The notes under the pieces are model-generated. The model saw only the letters and a program-made list of their open reading frames with translations. It had not been told where the DNA came from and made no database searches. Position numbers and translations under genes: made by a program. Below, in pieces: positions 7,054-16,007 of a DNA stretch of 64,000 nt. The DNA comes from Chryseobacterium indologenes (GTDB taxonomy: Bacteria > Bacteroidota > Bacteroidia > Flavobacteriales > Weeksellaceae), in assembly GCA_016025055.1 (NCBI GenBank), contig CP065590.1:558001-622000 (forward strand), given 5' to 3'. How positions within the stretch are numbered: position 1 is the stretch's first letter; each line of letters begins with the position of its first letter.

Positions 7054-9474
7054 TTAAAAAATATAATTGACATTGAGCTGAAAAGTTGTACCGTTAAACC
7101 CAAACTGATTTACTTCCCACGGATATCTGAACCTTCCTCCAAGATCTGTTACTATATCTCCTTTGGTATCTATTACATCCGGATAAATATTGAATAAATT
7201 ATTTACGACTCCGGAAATTTTAAGGTCTTTCGTGATTTTATAGGTTAAAACGACGTCTGTAACTACCTTACCGGAAAATGTCTGATCTTTGGCAGGATCA
7301 GCTGCGTGCTGCCAGGTTACAGAACCAAAATAAGTATTATTTAAGTTAAAATTAAACTTTGTAATGTCATACGAAAGGCTAAGAATAGTTTTTGTTTTAG
7401 GCCTTGCTGAGGTAATTCTGGATTGTTCTTTTCTATCAAAAAAGTTTTCCGAATAACCATTTTTAGCCAAAATAGGCGGAACGGCAATATTATCAACGAT
7501 TTTAGTTTCGTTATAATTGAAAGCTGCGATTACTCCCAATTTCCCTTTTCCAATGGCAGAAGTATAATAATTAGCTACGAAATCTATCCCTTCAGTAACT
7601 GTATTTACGGCATTGGTGAAAAACTTCAGGGAGGTTATTTTATTGTTATCTAATATTACTTCCACAGGGTTTGTTGTGTCCGGGTTACCAGGAGTACCGG
7701 TTTTGTAACCAATGTCTCCTGAGAAAAGTACGCGGTCTTTAATTTTTATCCTGTAATAATCTGCTGTAATAGTCAGATTATTAAAAGGTTTCACAGCCAA
7801 TCCACCGGTAATATTAAAGGCTTTTTCAGCGTTTAATTTTGGCACCCCCAGATCAGATCTTACAATTTGAGAATCATTATTAAAGGTTCCCTGATTAGCT
7901 ACAGTGTTGCCTGTAATTTTGGTCTGAACATTGGAATAATAAATCTGGTGTAGTGAGGGTGCCCGAAATCCTGTAGAAACAGACCCGCGGAAGACTAATT
8001 TATCATCCAGGAACTTGTATCTTGCATTTCCTTTCCAGGAAACATTATTTCCAAAATCACTAAAGTTTTCATATCTCACAGTTCCTCCAAGCAACAGGTT
8101 TTTTGTAACATCCCATTCAGCATTTATATAAGCTCCAACATTCTGGCGATTTTTATTAATTTCATTTTGAGGCTGCAATCCCGGAAATGATTCTGCACCA
8201 CTTCCTATATAAGATGACTCTGCCCCTGCTTTCGCCTGATAATTTTCGTTACGCACTTCAGCTCCAGCTCCCAACACAAGCGCACCAAAATCGCGGCTGA
8301 TATCTATATTCCCTATAATATTACTGAACTGATGGCCCCCTGCTTTAAAACTGGTTGGTGAATTTGCGCCCAAAGAAACATTAATGGTATTTCCTACAAC
8401 ATAATCTACTGCATTAGAGCCAAAGGTTGCACTCCCGTCAAAATTCCACTTTCCAAACATGCCTTTCCACCCTGAGGTTAAATTATAATCGTAAACATCT
8501 GTTTTAAATTCCGGCTGAAATCCATTGTACGGCTGTCCTTTTGGGGTTAATAAACCAAAATCTGAAGGCACCCAATAAGGTGTTCTATACAAACCGTAAC
8601 TGGTCCCGTTTCTGTAAGTTGTACCCCCAAAAGCATAAAATTTTCCCGTTTCACTTGTGGGCAATTCAAAATTGACGAACATATTGGCAACTTTTGTGTC
8701 GGGTTGCCCGATGATCATTCCTAAACCGGGATTAGCCTGCGTCCAGGCATTATCAACACCAAAAAGTTCATCTTTTGTAGCAGAACCTGCGCGGTTAGTT
8801 TTATTTTGGGATGAAAATCCCAGGGTAAGATTCAGGCTTCCATTTTTTGCAATCCTGATTCCTGTATTAAAATCTGCTCCGATATTAAAGCCGTCTCCTT
8901 TTGAAGTAATCCCTGAAAAAACATTGACGGTGCTTTTTCCAACGCTGTTTTTAAGAATAATATTGATTACACCTGCAATAGCATCGGAGCCGTATTGTGC
9001 AGATGCTCCGTCCCTCAATACTTCTACATTTTGTAAGGCGGCCGACGGGATACTTTTCAGATCTGTACCTACTTCACCTTTTCCCGGTGTATCATTGACA
9101 TAAATGAGAGCGCTTTGATTTTTTCTTTTATTATTAACCAACACTAATGTCCGCGATGGTCCCAATCCTCTTAAATCTGCCGGATCAAAATGAGCCGTTG
9201 CATCAGAAACAGTTTGCTGGGATGAATTGAAAGATGGAACAGCATAAGTTAAAGCTTTATCAAAAGTAATTTGCCCTGTGGATTTTAATTGTGCAGCAGA
9301 AATATTATCAATGGGAATTGCTGAGGTAATGATGGTTCTGGGTTTAGTTCTACCTGTTGTAACCACAACTTCATCTATTTTATTTTGTTTTATGCTATCC
9401 TGAGCATATCCCATGGCACCGGCTCCGCTTAATACTAATGCACACATTTTCTTATTAAATAATTCTTTTTTCAT
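7054..9474 (-). CDS. TonB-dependent outer-membrane receptor
   Basis: 806 residues. A signal peptide ends near MGYAQ. A short segment that could be the TonB box region follows (KIDEVVVTTGR), then a plug domain (about 45-175: DLRGLGPSRTLVLVNNKRKN, VEVLRDGASAQYGSDAIAGV, NIILKN) and a 22-strand type barrel ending in an aromatic residue (LNVNYIF). There is no N-terminal carboxypeptidase-like domain and no SusD partner beside it. It is therefore more likely a siderophore, haem or cofactor receptor than a glycan SusC. The ligand is unknown. It is transcribed alone from a good flavobacterial promoter (see 9566-9595). Confidence 0.88.
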   Translation of the reverse strand: MKKELFNKKMCALVLSGAGAMGYAQDSIKQNKIDEVVVTTGRTKPRTIITSAIPIDNISAAQLKSTGQITFDKALTYAVPSFNSSQQTVSDATAHFDPADLRGLGPSRTLVLVNNKRKNQSALIYVNDTPGKGEVGTDLKSIPSAALQNVEVLRDGASAQYGSDAIAGVINIILKNSVGKSTVNVFSGITSKGDGFNIGADFNTGIRIAKNGSLNLTLGFSSQNKTNRAGSATKDELFGVDNAWTQANPGLGMIIGQPDTKVANMFVNFELPTSETGKFYAFGGTTYRNGTSYGLYRTPYWVPSDFGLLTPKGQPYNGFQPEFKTDVYDYNLTSGWKGMFGKWNFDGSATFGSNAVDYVVGNTINVSLGANSPTSFKAGGHQFSNIIGNIDISRDFGALVLGAGAEVRNENYQAKAGAESSYIGSGAESFPGLQPQNEINKNRQNVGAYINAEWDVTKNLLLGGTVRYENFSDFGNNVSWKGNARYKFLDDKLVFRGSVSTGFRAPSLHQIYYSNVQTKITGNTVANQGTFNNDSQIVRSDLGVPKLNAEKAFNITGGLAVKPFNNLTITADYYRIKIKDRVLFSGDIGYKTGTPGNPDTTNPVEVILDNNKITSLKFFTNAVNTVTEGIDFVANYYTSAIGKGKLGVIAAFNYNETKIVDNIAVPPILAKNGYSENFFDRKEQSRITSARPKTKTILSLSYDITKFNFNLNNTYFGSVTWQHAADPAKDQTFSGKVVTDVVLTYKITKDLKISGVVNNLFNIYPDVIDTKGDIVTDLGGRFRYPWEVNQFGFNGTTFQLNVNYIF

Positions 9475-9565
9475 ATCAATTAGTAATTATTTAATAAATC
9501 TAATAAAAATACCAATATTAAATACAAAAATAAATCATATGTTATGAATAATATCCATCAAATCA

Positions 9566-9595
9566 CAAAAATAGTATTGATTTATAAACTGACAA
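9566..9595 (-). promoter_or_regulatory. Flavobacterial sigma-A promoter of the TonB-dependent receptor
   Basis: On the minus strand TTG (9595-9593) is followed after 19 bases by TATTTTTG (9573-9566), matching the Bacteroidota -33 TTG / -7 TAnnTTTG consensus. It leaves a leader of roughly 85 bases before the ATG. Confidence 0.65.
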
Positions 9596-9667
9596 CAGAT
9601 TTTCAGACATCAAATAGCCTGTTAGTAATCTGAAAAGAAATGTAGTAATAATGATAGTTTACAAAAA

Positions 9668-9689
9668 ATGGCCGGTAAAAACCGGCCAT
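9668..9689 (-). terminator. Intrinsic terminator of the coiled-coil lipoprotein gene
   Basis: A perfect 9-bp stem ATGGCCGGT / ACCGGCCAT with a 4-base loop; read on the minus strand it is followed by six T. It lies just past the stop codon at 9697. Confidence 0.85.
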
Positions 9690-9696
9690 ATCCAAA

Positions 9697-10281
9697 TTAT
9701 TTATTTACCTCTACATACTGTAATACGGTCTTATTTTGGGGGTTGTAGATTAAAGTACTACTGTTGGGAAATCTTTTAAGCTTGTAATACTGAATATTTT
9801 TATCAGTCTTAATTTCCTCTATAAAACTTGTATCAATAACATTCTCCGGAATAAACTTTGATACAAAATCAATTTTGTCGATGATGCTTTGACCATCAAT
9901 TTTTCGGGCTGTTTTATCAGACTTGGTTTCGTCGGACGTTGGCTGACCTTCCAAAAAGGGAAGCAATACAGCGATATCGGCTTTATATTTAAAAATATAC
10001 CCTTCCGAGCCGGAAGGAAATTTAAACTTCTTTCCTTTTTCTTCTGAAACAACCGGCGCCCCGGCACTAGGGAATACATCATTAAATTTAACATCCTGAG
10101 AATTTACCAGAGAGTTGATAGATTCGCTGACTGTTCTTTTTACCGTCTCCTCTACTGCCTGTTGTGCCTTTTGCTGGACCGTTTCTGTTGTTTTTTGAAC
10201 AGTCTGGTCAATTTTTTCTTCGATTTTATTACATGATATTAATAAAAGCCCTGTTATTACAGGTAAAATATACTTCTTCAT
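9697..10281 (-). CDS. Hypothetical lipoprotein with N-terminal coiled coil
   Basis: 194 residues. A lipoprotein signal (MKKYILPVITGLLLISC) places Cys17 as the acylated residue. Residues about 20-62 (IEEKIDQTVQKTTETVQQKA and on) form a charged, threonine- and glutamine-rich heptad-like helix. The rest is a mixed alpha/beta region without a family I recognise. It is probably anchored on the periplasmic face of a membrane or on the cell surface. It has its own terminator and no operon partner. Function unknown. Confidence 0.7.
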   Translation of the reverse strand: MKKYILPVITGLLLISCNKIEEKIDQTVQKTTETVQQKAQQAVEETVKRTVSESINSLVNSQDVKFNDVFPSAGAPVVSEEKGKKFKFPSGSEGYIFKYKADIAVLLPFLEGQPTSDETKSDKTARKIDGQSIIDKIDFVSKFIPENVIDTSFIEEIKTDKNIQYYKLKRFPNSSTLIYNPQNKTVLQYVEVNK

Positions 10282-10460
10282 AATTCTATTCTAATCGGAT
10301 CAATTTCTTTTTATTAATTCACTTTTCTTTTAACGGAAAAGTAGGTACAGATATTTTAGCAAAAAATAAAATATTTTTCATTGGTGAAAATCCTGCTGAC
10401 AAACTGTTGTCATCATCCGGTCTTACCTTTGTATCAACAACAAACAAAAACCATACAATT

Positions 10461-10952
10461 ATGACAACTACAGCTACAGCCACGAAACAATTCATGACAT
10501 CTGATCAATTATTAGAAGATTGGCAGGGGCACAGAAACCTTACAAGAAGAGTTATTGAAGCTTTTCCTGAGAAAGATTTATTTGAATTTTCAATAGGCGG
10601 AATGAGACCTTTTGCAAAGATGGCAACAGAATTAATCAGCATTGGAGGACCTGCTTTAAAGGGAATCATTGAAAATAACATGAAAGCCTACAGTGAAGAA
10701 GGCTTCCATCCGACTACCAAAGAGGAAATCTTAAAAAAATGGGATGAAGAAACAGAAGTCATCAATCATTATTTCCGTCAGATTTCGGAAGAGCGTTTCC
10801 AGGAAACATTCAACCTGTTTGGAGAATATGAATTCCCGGTGTACCAGAACATCCTTTATTTTATCGATAATGAGATCCACCACCGTGCCCAAGGCTATGT
10901 GTACCTTAGATCTTTAGGTATCGAGCCTCCTTTCTTCTGGGAAAGATTTTAA
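10461..10952 (+). CDS. DinB-family four-helix protein
   Basis: 163 residues from ATG 10461. The earlier in-frame start at 10407 lies within the promoter region. The fold is the DinB/YfiT four-helix bundle: LLEDWQGHRNLTRRVIEAFP at the N-terminus and the metal-ligand-type segment DNEIHHRAQGYVYLRSLGI near the C-terminus. Such proteins bind a divalent metal and often act as thiol transferases or have unknown roles. A TACCTTTG -7 box lies at 10424-10431. It converges with a WYL/HTH regulator on the opposite strand, the usual partner of DinB genes in Bacteroidota, which may control it. Confidence 0.8.
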   Translation: MTTTATATKQFMTSDQLLEDWQGHRNLTRRVIEAFPEKDLFEFSIGGMRPFAKMATELISIGGPALKGIIENNMKAYSEEGFHPTTKEEILKKWDEETEVINHYFRQISEERFQETFNLFGEYEFPVYQNILYFIDNEIHHRAQGYVYLRSLGIEPPFFWERF

Positions 10953-10995
10953 AATAACAGAAACCATTTCAACTATTGTCAACAAAAGTCACTTT

Positions 10996-11019
10996 AACCT
11001 CAGCAAAACTGCTGGGGTT
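10996..11019. terminator. Terminator between convergent genes
   Basis: Stem AACCTCAGCA / TGCTGGGGTT with one T-G pair and loop AAAC, followed by TTTT on the plus strand. It lies between the DinB gene and the stop of the convergent WYL regulator. Confidence 0.65.
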
Positions 11020-11974
11020 TTATTGATGTCTTTCTGACATTTGTGTCAGTAGTTCCCTGAGTCTCGTACGAAGGCTTTCAGGTTCCAGAACCTTTGCATA
11101 GTCTGCAAAAGTGATAACCCATCTCGGAAATCCGTCATTGATCCATTCTGTTTCAAAGGTCAATTCTACTCCTTCAGGGGTTTCAGCTTCTTCAATAAGA
11201 CCATAATATTTCTTGGAATTTACCAGGTGAGACATGATTTTTTTATCTACTAAAAGTCTGGCTTTCTCTTTTTGGTTGTGAGATTTTTTCCGATAGTCAT
11301 TCACCTGTCCATATTCCTGTAAAAACGGATTCATCGTTTTGGAAATTTTTAAAATCCTGTCGATTCTGAACTGCCTGAAATCACTCCTCAATGTGCAATA
11401 GGCCATGATATACCAGAAATTAAATTCAAAGAATACTCCCACAGTTTCAATAGTTCTGGTCGTCACTCTGGAGTCTACTGTCTGATACTCTATCGTCAGT
11501 TGGGTTTTATCGGCAATGCTGTCTAAAATAATTGGAATGACATTTTTCAGCGAATCTTCGGGTTGGGTATGAAAATTAAAGACATCAATCTGTTTTTCAA
11601 TATTCTGAATTAAATTTTTATCAGAATGCCGCAATACTGACCGTACTTTTTCCATCGCAGTCTGATAATGATCTCCTAAACTCTGGTGTGAAAACTTTTG
11701 CATCAGTTTTTTCTGCAGTAATGAAGCTCAATACTTCTTCCTTGGTAAACATTATCGGCGGAAGTTTGTAACCATCCATTAGAGAGTAACCGTTCCCGGC
11801 CTCTCCAACGATCGGAATTCCGGCATTTTCCAGTGTTTTTACATCCCTGTAAATTGTTCTGATACTGACATCAAACTTTTCAGCTAAATCCTGTGCTCTG
11901 ACAACGGACTTAGACTGGAGCTGGGTAAGGATCGCGGTTACCCGGTCGAGTTTCTTTAAATAGTGATCATTCAT
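11020..11974 (-). pseudogene. HTH/WYL-domain transcriptional regulator (YafY-like), frameshifted
   Basis: The N-terminal piece (start 11974) is a DeoR-type winged helix (RAQDLAEKFDVSIRTIYRDV, GEAGNGYSLMDGYKLPPIMF). The C-terminal piece (stop at 11020) carries the WYL domain (LTIEYQTVDSRVTTRTIETV, FWYIMAYCTLRSDFRQFRID). The two frames join near 11705 at a run of six A on the minus strand. Five A would read ITAEKLMQKFSHQSLGDHYQ, a continuous YafY-like protein of about 317 residues. Role of the family: ligand-responsive repressor, often of an adjacent gene. The single extra base is either an assembly indel or a real inactivation. A TAGTTTTG box at 11986-11993 lies just upstream. Confidence 0.85.
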
Positions 11975-12037
11975 AATTGCTACTACAAAACTAAAAAATC
12001 TTTTGTCAGATCTGATTTATCAATGCAATAGTTTTTT

Positions 12038-13846
12038 CTAATTTTCTTTAAACGTATTGACCAATTTATCAAGATTCAAACTTCTTGCAGATGCATCAAA
12101 AATTTCACGGTAAACCCCGTCTCTGTTATAAAGTTCGTCATGCGTTCCATTTTCCACGACTCTTCCCTTTTTCATTACATAGATCGTATCTGAATCTAAA
12201 ATCTGGGATAATGAGTGGGAAATAATGACCACTGTTCTTCCTTCTTTTATTGCATCCAGAGAATTTTTGATCTGCTCTGTAGCGATAGCATCAAGACTGG
12301 CGGTAGGTTCATCTAAAAAGATAATCGGAGGATCTTTCAAAAACAATCGGGCAATGGCAATTCTCTGCTGCTGGCCTCCTGAAAGCTGGGTAGCATCGTG
12401 CTGGTACTGATCCGGCAAATCCATAATTTGCTCATGCAGATACGCTTTCATCGCTGCTTCCTGAATTTCCTCAAAAGTGGCATTCATATTTCCATATCTG
12501 ATATTATCTTCAATACTTCCCTGGAAGATGTGGTTTCTCTGAAGAACTAACCCAAGATCGCTCCTGAGAAAAGTATTTTCAAAATCATTTAAATTAACTC
12601 CGTCCAAGACGATTTCTCCCGAATCCGGAAGATAAAATTTACACAAAAGATTAATGACCGTTGATTTGCCCGCACCGCTGAGCCCAACCAGGGCAGTAGT
12701 TTTTCCGTTTTCGATCTTCATCGATACATTATGTAATGCCTGAGTACCATTAGGATAAGTAAAATCAACATTTTTTAATTCGAAAGTCCCTTTAATATCT
12801 TTTTCAATGAAATTTCCGTTGGGTTCTGTTTCATTGTCTGCATTTAAAATATCAAAATATCCTTCAGCATAAATCATTGCATCATTCATATCATCGTAAA
12901 TCCTGTGCAATTGACGGATGGGAGCTGAAACATTGTTAAAAAGCATGATATGAAGCATGATGGCCCCAATTGTCATTTGCTGGTCCAGGACGAGATAAAC
13001 TGTCAGAAGAATAATTAAAACGACTCCAAACTGCTCGATAAAAGTCTTTAAACCATCATAAATAAAGTTGGTTCTTCTGGTAAACATCTGGCTTTCCATC
13101 AGCTGCATCTGAAGATCATACTGTTTTTTGCCCTCAAATTTTTCACGCACAAAGCTTTTGATAACCATAATAGAATTGATTAAATTCAACAGCCCGGAAG
13201 TCTTCTTTTCTCTTTGGTTTCTCAACTGCCTGCGTACTCCGCTTAATTTTTTTGCCTGAAGAGCACTGATATAAAAATAAATAGGAACAATAACCGTGGA
13301 AACCAACCCGACATAAACATTCTGCATGTACATAATGATCAACGCAATAATTGCATTGGAGAATAACGGAAGAATATCAATGAAAAAATTCTGAACCAGC
13401 TTGGTTAAACTTTCTATTCCCCGGTCTATTCTGATCTGTAGTTTGCCGGATTCGTGATTTTCGTCGTTAAAATAGGCTACTTTATAGGTTAAAATCTTAT
13501 CTATTGCAGATTGCGCCAGCACAGAACTTATATTGATCCTTATTTTTTCTCCATAAAACTTCTGTCCGAAATTGATGAAGATATTCAACAGTTCTTTTCC
13601 CAATAAAATAACAGAAATTACAATTAAAATATGGATTCCTTCGGACATCGGGTGAGGAAGATGAGTCAGGTTAGTGACCTCATCAACGGTATACTTCAAC
13701 ACAATAGGGTTGACCTGCGCAGCCAATGCTCCCAAAAACGTAAGGAACAGGGTTCCGTAAATCATCGGTCGGTAAGGTCTGATAAATGGAACAAGCTGTT
13801 TATAAATGCCGAATAAGGTAACGGTTCTGTTAAAAGGTTTAGCCAT
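12038..13846 (-). CDS. ABC transporter, fused permease and ATPase (MsbA-like exporter)
   Basis: 602 residues from ATG 13846 (MAKPFNRTVTLFGIYKQLVP); another ATG at 13855 is possible. The longer frame begins at a TTG inside a terminator and is rejected. An N-terminal six-helix ABC transmembrane domain (about 25-310) precedes a nucleotide-binding domain with Walker A GLSGAGKST, signature LSGGQQQRIAIARL, Walker B IIFLDEPTASLDA and switch His in IISHS. It forms a homodimeric or heterodimeric inner-membrane exporter. Substrate unknown (lipid, drug or peptide); the lptB neighbour is separated by a strong terminator, so no link to LPS can be drawn. Confidence 0.88.
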   Translation of the reverse strand: MAKPFNRTVTLFGIYKQLVPFIRPYRPMIYGTLFLTFLGALAAQVNPIVLKYTVDEVTNLTHLPHPMSEGIHILIVISVILLGKELLNIFINFGQKFYGEKIRINISSVLAQSAIDKILTYKVAYFNDENHESGKLQIRIDRGIESLTKLVQNFFIDILPLFSNAIIALIIMYMQNVYVGLVSTVIVPIYFYISALQAKKLSGVRRQLRNQREKKTSGLLNLINSIMVIKSFVREKFEGKKQYDLQMQLMESQMFTRRTNFIYDGLKTFIEQFGVVLIILLTVYLVLDQQMTIGAIMLHIMLFNNVSAPIRQLHRIYDDMNDAMIYAEGYFDILNADNETEPNGNFIEKDIKGTFELKNVDFTYPNGTQALHNVSMKIENGKTTALVGLSGAGKSTVINLLCKFYLPDSGEIVLDGVNLNDFENTFLRSDLGLVLQRNHIFQGSIEDNIRYGNMNATFEEIQEAAMKAYLHEQIMDLPDQYQHDATQLSGGQQQRIAIARLFLKDPPIIFLDEPTASLDAIATEQIKNSLDAIKEGRTVVIISHSLSQILDSDTIYVMKKGRVVENGTHDELYNRDGVYREIFDASARSLNLDKLVNTFKEN

Positions 13847-13860
13847 AGAAATCATATTTA

Positions 13861-13904
13861 AATAAAAACGTACCGCTTTCAAAAGAAAAAGGTACGTTTT
13901 TATT
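13861..13904 (-). terminator. Strong intrinsic terminator downstream of lptB
   Basis: A perfect 14-bp inverted repeat AATAAAAACGTACC / GGTACGTTTTTATT separated by 16 bases. T-runs on both sides allow termination in both directions. It sits between the lptB stop and the ABC exporter start. Confidence 0.85.
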
Positions 13905-13939
13905 ATTATTTTAAGCTCGTTAATTTATTATTTTAGCTT

Positions 13940-15244
13940 TTATTTTTTCAAAGTTCCATCACCATTAATATATTTAAACTGAAAATCCGGATGGGCAATT
14001 GCTCCACCCATAGTTACAAAGCTTTCCCATAATCCAGACCAATCCTCAAAATCTTTTTCATCAGGAGTATCCCAAAGAATGATTGTAGAAGATTCGTGCT
14101 CTTTACAATTAGTTAAAACACCGTATTCCTGATCAAGAATAACCTTCGATCCAATTGTAATATTCTGAATAAAGTCTTGGATTTTATCCTTCATACATAT
14201 AAGTCGTAAGATAATGTAATTCTTTTTACTGGCTTCCTTTGATTCAGCTTCTGCCTGCTCTTTCGAATATTGCGAATTGATTTCTTTTTTCTGGAAAACA
14301 AATGAATTATTGGCATTCTTATCGACCACATCATTAAAAATATGTTCAATTTCTGAATTTGCCAGTGATGCAAAACTGATATCTTCAAATCCGTACATCA
14401 GCCTAAGGTCGTCAAACTGTTTGAAGTTTTCATTTACAAATCCCTGGAACTGGGCTTTAGAATCAAAATTACCTGCCCAGATATTGTAGGCATATTTTTT
14501 ATTTTTGGGTTTATCTAAAATACTCTGGTACACGAAATTCTCTCCAAGATAAGCTTCTCTTACCTGCGGATCGTTGGCAAGCTCTTCGGGAAGTCCTTCT
14601 TTAAGGATCTTTCCTTCAAACATGATATATGTTTTGTTGGTAATTGCTAAAGTCTGCTGTACATTGTGATCGGTGATAAGGATTCCGATATTTTTGTCGA
14701 CAAGACTTCTCACGATTTTCTGGATATCTTCAACAGCAATAGGGTCTACTCCGGCAAAAGGCTCATCCAAAAGAATAAAGTTCGGGCTTGTCGCAAGGCA
14801 GCGTGCTATTTCTGTTCTACGTCTTTCTCCTCCGGAAAGAAGATCTCCCCTGTTTTTGCGGACATGCTGTAAGGAGAACTCCTCAATCAGCTCATCACAT
14901 TTGATTTGTTGTTCACGCTTTGAAAGATTGGTCAATTGCAACACTCCCATGATATTCTCTTCCACAGATAATTTTCTGAAAACAGAAGCTTCCTGAGCGA
15001 GATACCCGATGCCTTTCTGGGCTCTGCGATACATCGCATCTGTAGTGATCTCCTGCTTATCCAGAAAAATTTTTCCTGAGGTGGGCTTAACCAACCCTAC
15101 GATCATATAAAACGATGTGGTTTTACCTGCTCCATTGGGACCCAGCAAACCAACAATTTCTCCCTGTTGAACCTGTACAGAAACGCCTTTTACAACTTTT
15201 TTAGGACCGTATTCTTTGATTAAGTTTTCTCCGCGTAAAATCAT
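13940..15244 (-). CDS. lptB: LPS export ABC ATPase LptB with extra C-terminal domain
   Basis: 434 residues, against about 240 for LptB. Residues 1-240 are a complete LptB: Walker A GPNGAGKT, LAQEASVFRKLSVEENIMGV, signature LSGGERRRTEIARCLA, Walker B ILLDEPFAGVDP, switch His in ITDHNV, ending REAYLGENFVY. This ATPase powers lipopolysaccharide extraction with LptFG and LptC. Residues about 250-434 are an in-frame addition (YAYNIWAGNFDSKAQFQGFV ... ILWDTPDEKDFEDWSGLW), acidic and aromatic, without transmembrane segments. From memory it resembles the start of Imm22-type immunity proteins; this is tentative. A TATATTTG box (15249-15256, minus strand) lies directly upstream. Confidence 0.85.
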   Translation of the reverse strand: MILRGENLIKEYGPKKVVKGVSVQVQQGEIVGLLGPNGAGKTTSFYMIVGLVKPTSGKIFLDKQEITTDAMYRRAQKGIGYLAQEASVFRKLSVEENIMGVLQLTNLSKREQQIKCDELIEEFSLQHVRKNRGDLLSGGERRRTEIARCLATSPNFILLDEPFAGVDPIAVEDIQKIVRSLVDKNIGILITDHNVQQTLAITNKTYIMFEGKILKEGLPEELANDPQVREAYLGENFVYQSILDKPKNKKYAYNIWAGNFDSKAQFQGFVNENFKQFDDLRLMYGFEDISFASLANSEIEHIFNDVVDKNANNSFVFQKKEINSQYSKEQAEAESKEASKKNYIILRLICMKDKIQDFIQNITIGSKVILDQEYGVLTNCKEHESSTIILWDTPDEKDFEDWSGLWESFVTMGGAIAHPDFQFKYINGDGTLKK

Positions 15245-15392
15245 AGGGCAAATATATCAAAAATATAAATTCACTTTATATCAATATAAGTTTTGTTTAT
15301 CTGAAATTCAATTCCCGTCTGCTTCGTACGGTGTAACATTTGATGATTTTCAATTACTTATACTATTACGGAATCCTTTAAAACATTAAGAA

Positions 15393-15686
15393 ATGGAAAA
15401 TTACGGCTATACTAAAACAGAAAATACCGCCAGTCAGCAAAACGATATTCCTTACCGCTCAGAAAAGAAACTTCCTGCGGCCCTGTTGGGAATTCTTGTA
15501 GGTTGGCTGGCTTTAAATAAATTTTATCTAGGATATACCAAAGAAGGTATTATCCAATTGGTCCTGAACATTGTGACTTGTGGCATTGCTTCTGTCATTC
15601 CTTTTATTGAAGGGATTTTATACCTGTTTATGACTGACAAACAATTTGATGACACCTATGTATACGGAAGAAAAGGCTGGCTATAG
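15393..15686 (+). CDS. TM2 domain membrane protein
   Basis: 97 residues. After a polar N-terminus (about 1-27) come two transmembrane helices: LPAALLGILVGWLALNKFYL and GIIQLVLNIVTCGIASVIPF. They contain the TM2 signature (G-x-x-x-x-x-KFYLGYTKEG; the second helix ends near GILYLF). TM2 proteins are small inner-membrane proteins of unknown function, common in Bacteroidota. The gene lies between the lptB promoter region and a small peptide gene on the same strand. Confidence 0.85.
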   Translation: MENYGYTKTENTASQQNDIPYRSEKKLPAALLGILVGWLALNKFYLGYTKEGIIQLVLNIVTCGIASVIPFIEGILYLFMTDKQFDDTYVYGRKGWL

Positions 15687-15755
15687 ATGAGTGTTCAAAT
15701 CAATGTGATATATTTTATTTAATTTAGATCAACTCACTCAATAAAATATTCACTC

Positions 15756-15929
15756 ATGAAAAAATTAACAAAAAAAGAATTAAAAGGAATCAAAGGAGGT
15801 TATTATTATACCTATCCTGATAAAAACGGAAACTGCTTTCCGGGGTGGTATCTGTGTCCGACAAAAATTTGTCTTTTAGATCACCCTGAAAATCCCATAC
15901 GCCCGGAAGATCCTTTCTGTCAGGGTTGA
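15756..15929 (+). CDS. Double-glycine leader peptide, cysteine-containing (bacteriocin-like)
   Basis: 57 residues, too short for most ORF filters. The leader MKKLTKKELKGIKGG ends in Gly-Gly after a basic/Leu pattern, as in the bacteriocin-like leader peptides of chryseobacteria and other Bacteroidota. Cleavage after GG15 would release a 42-residue peptide starting YYYTYPDKNGNC, with four cysteines (27, 34, 39, 55) and seven prolines. The family is presumed to be exported by peptidase-containing ABC transporters; none is adjacent. A bidirectional terminator follows 32 bases after the stop. The function (antimicrobial or signal) is inference. Confidence 0.75.
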   Translation: MKKLTKKELKGIKGGYYYTYPDKNGNCFPGWYLCPTKICLLDHPENPIRPEDPFCQG

Positions 15930-15960
15930 TAATGAAAGATTATCCCAGATTATTATTATA

Positions 15961-15986
15961 AAAGGCTGTCTCCTGAGACAGCCTTT
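15961..15986. terminator. Bidirectional terminator between peptide gene and hemB
   Basis: A perfect 12-bp inverted repeat AAAGGCTGTCTC / GAGACAGCCTTT with a 2-base centre, flanked by T-runs on both strands. It serves both convergent genes. Confidence 0.85.
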
Positions 15987-16007
15987 ATTTTTATAGGAAA
16001 TTATGCC

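Noticed and set aside
13847..13882. Upstream TTG start of the ABC exporter
   Set aside because: It lies inside a perfect terminator hairpin of the lptB gene.
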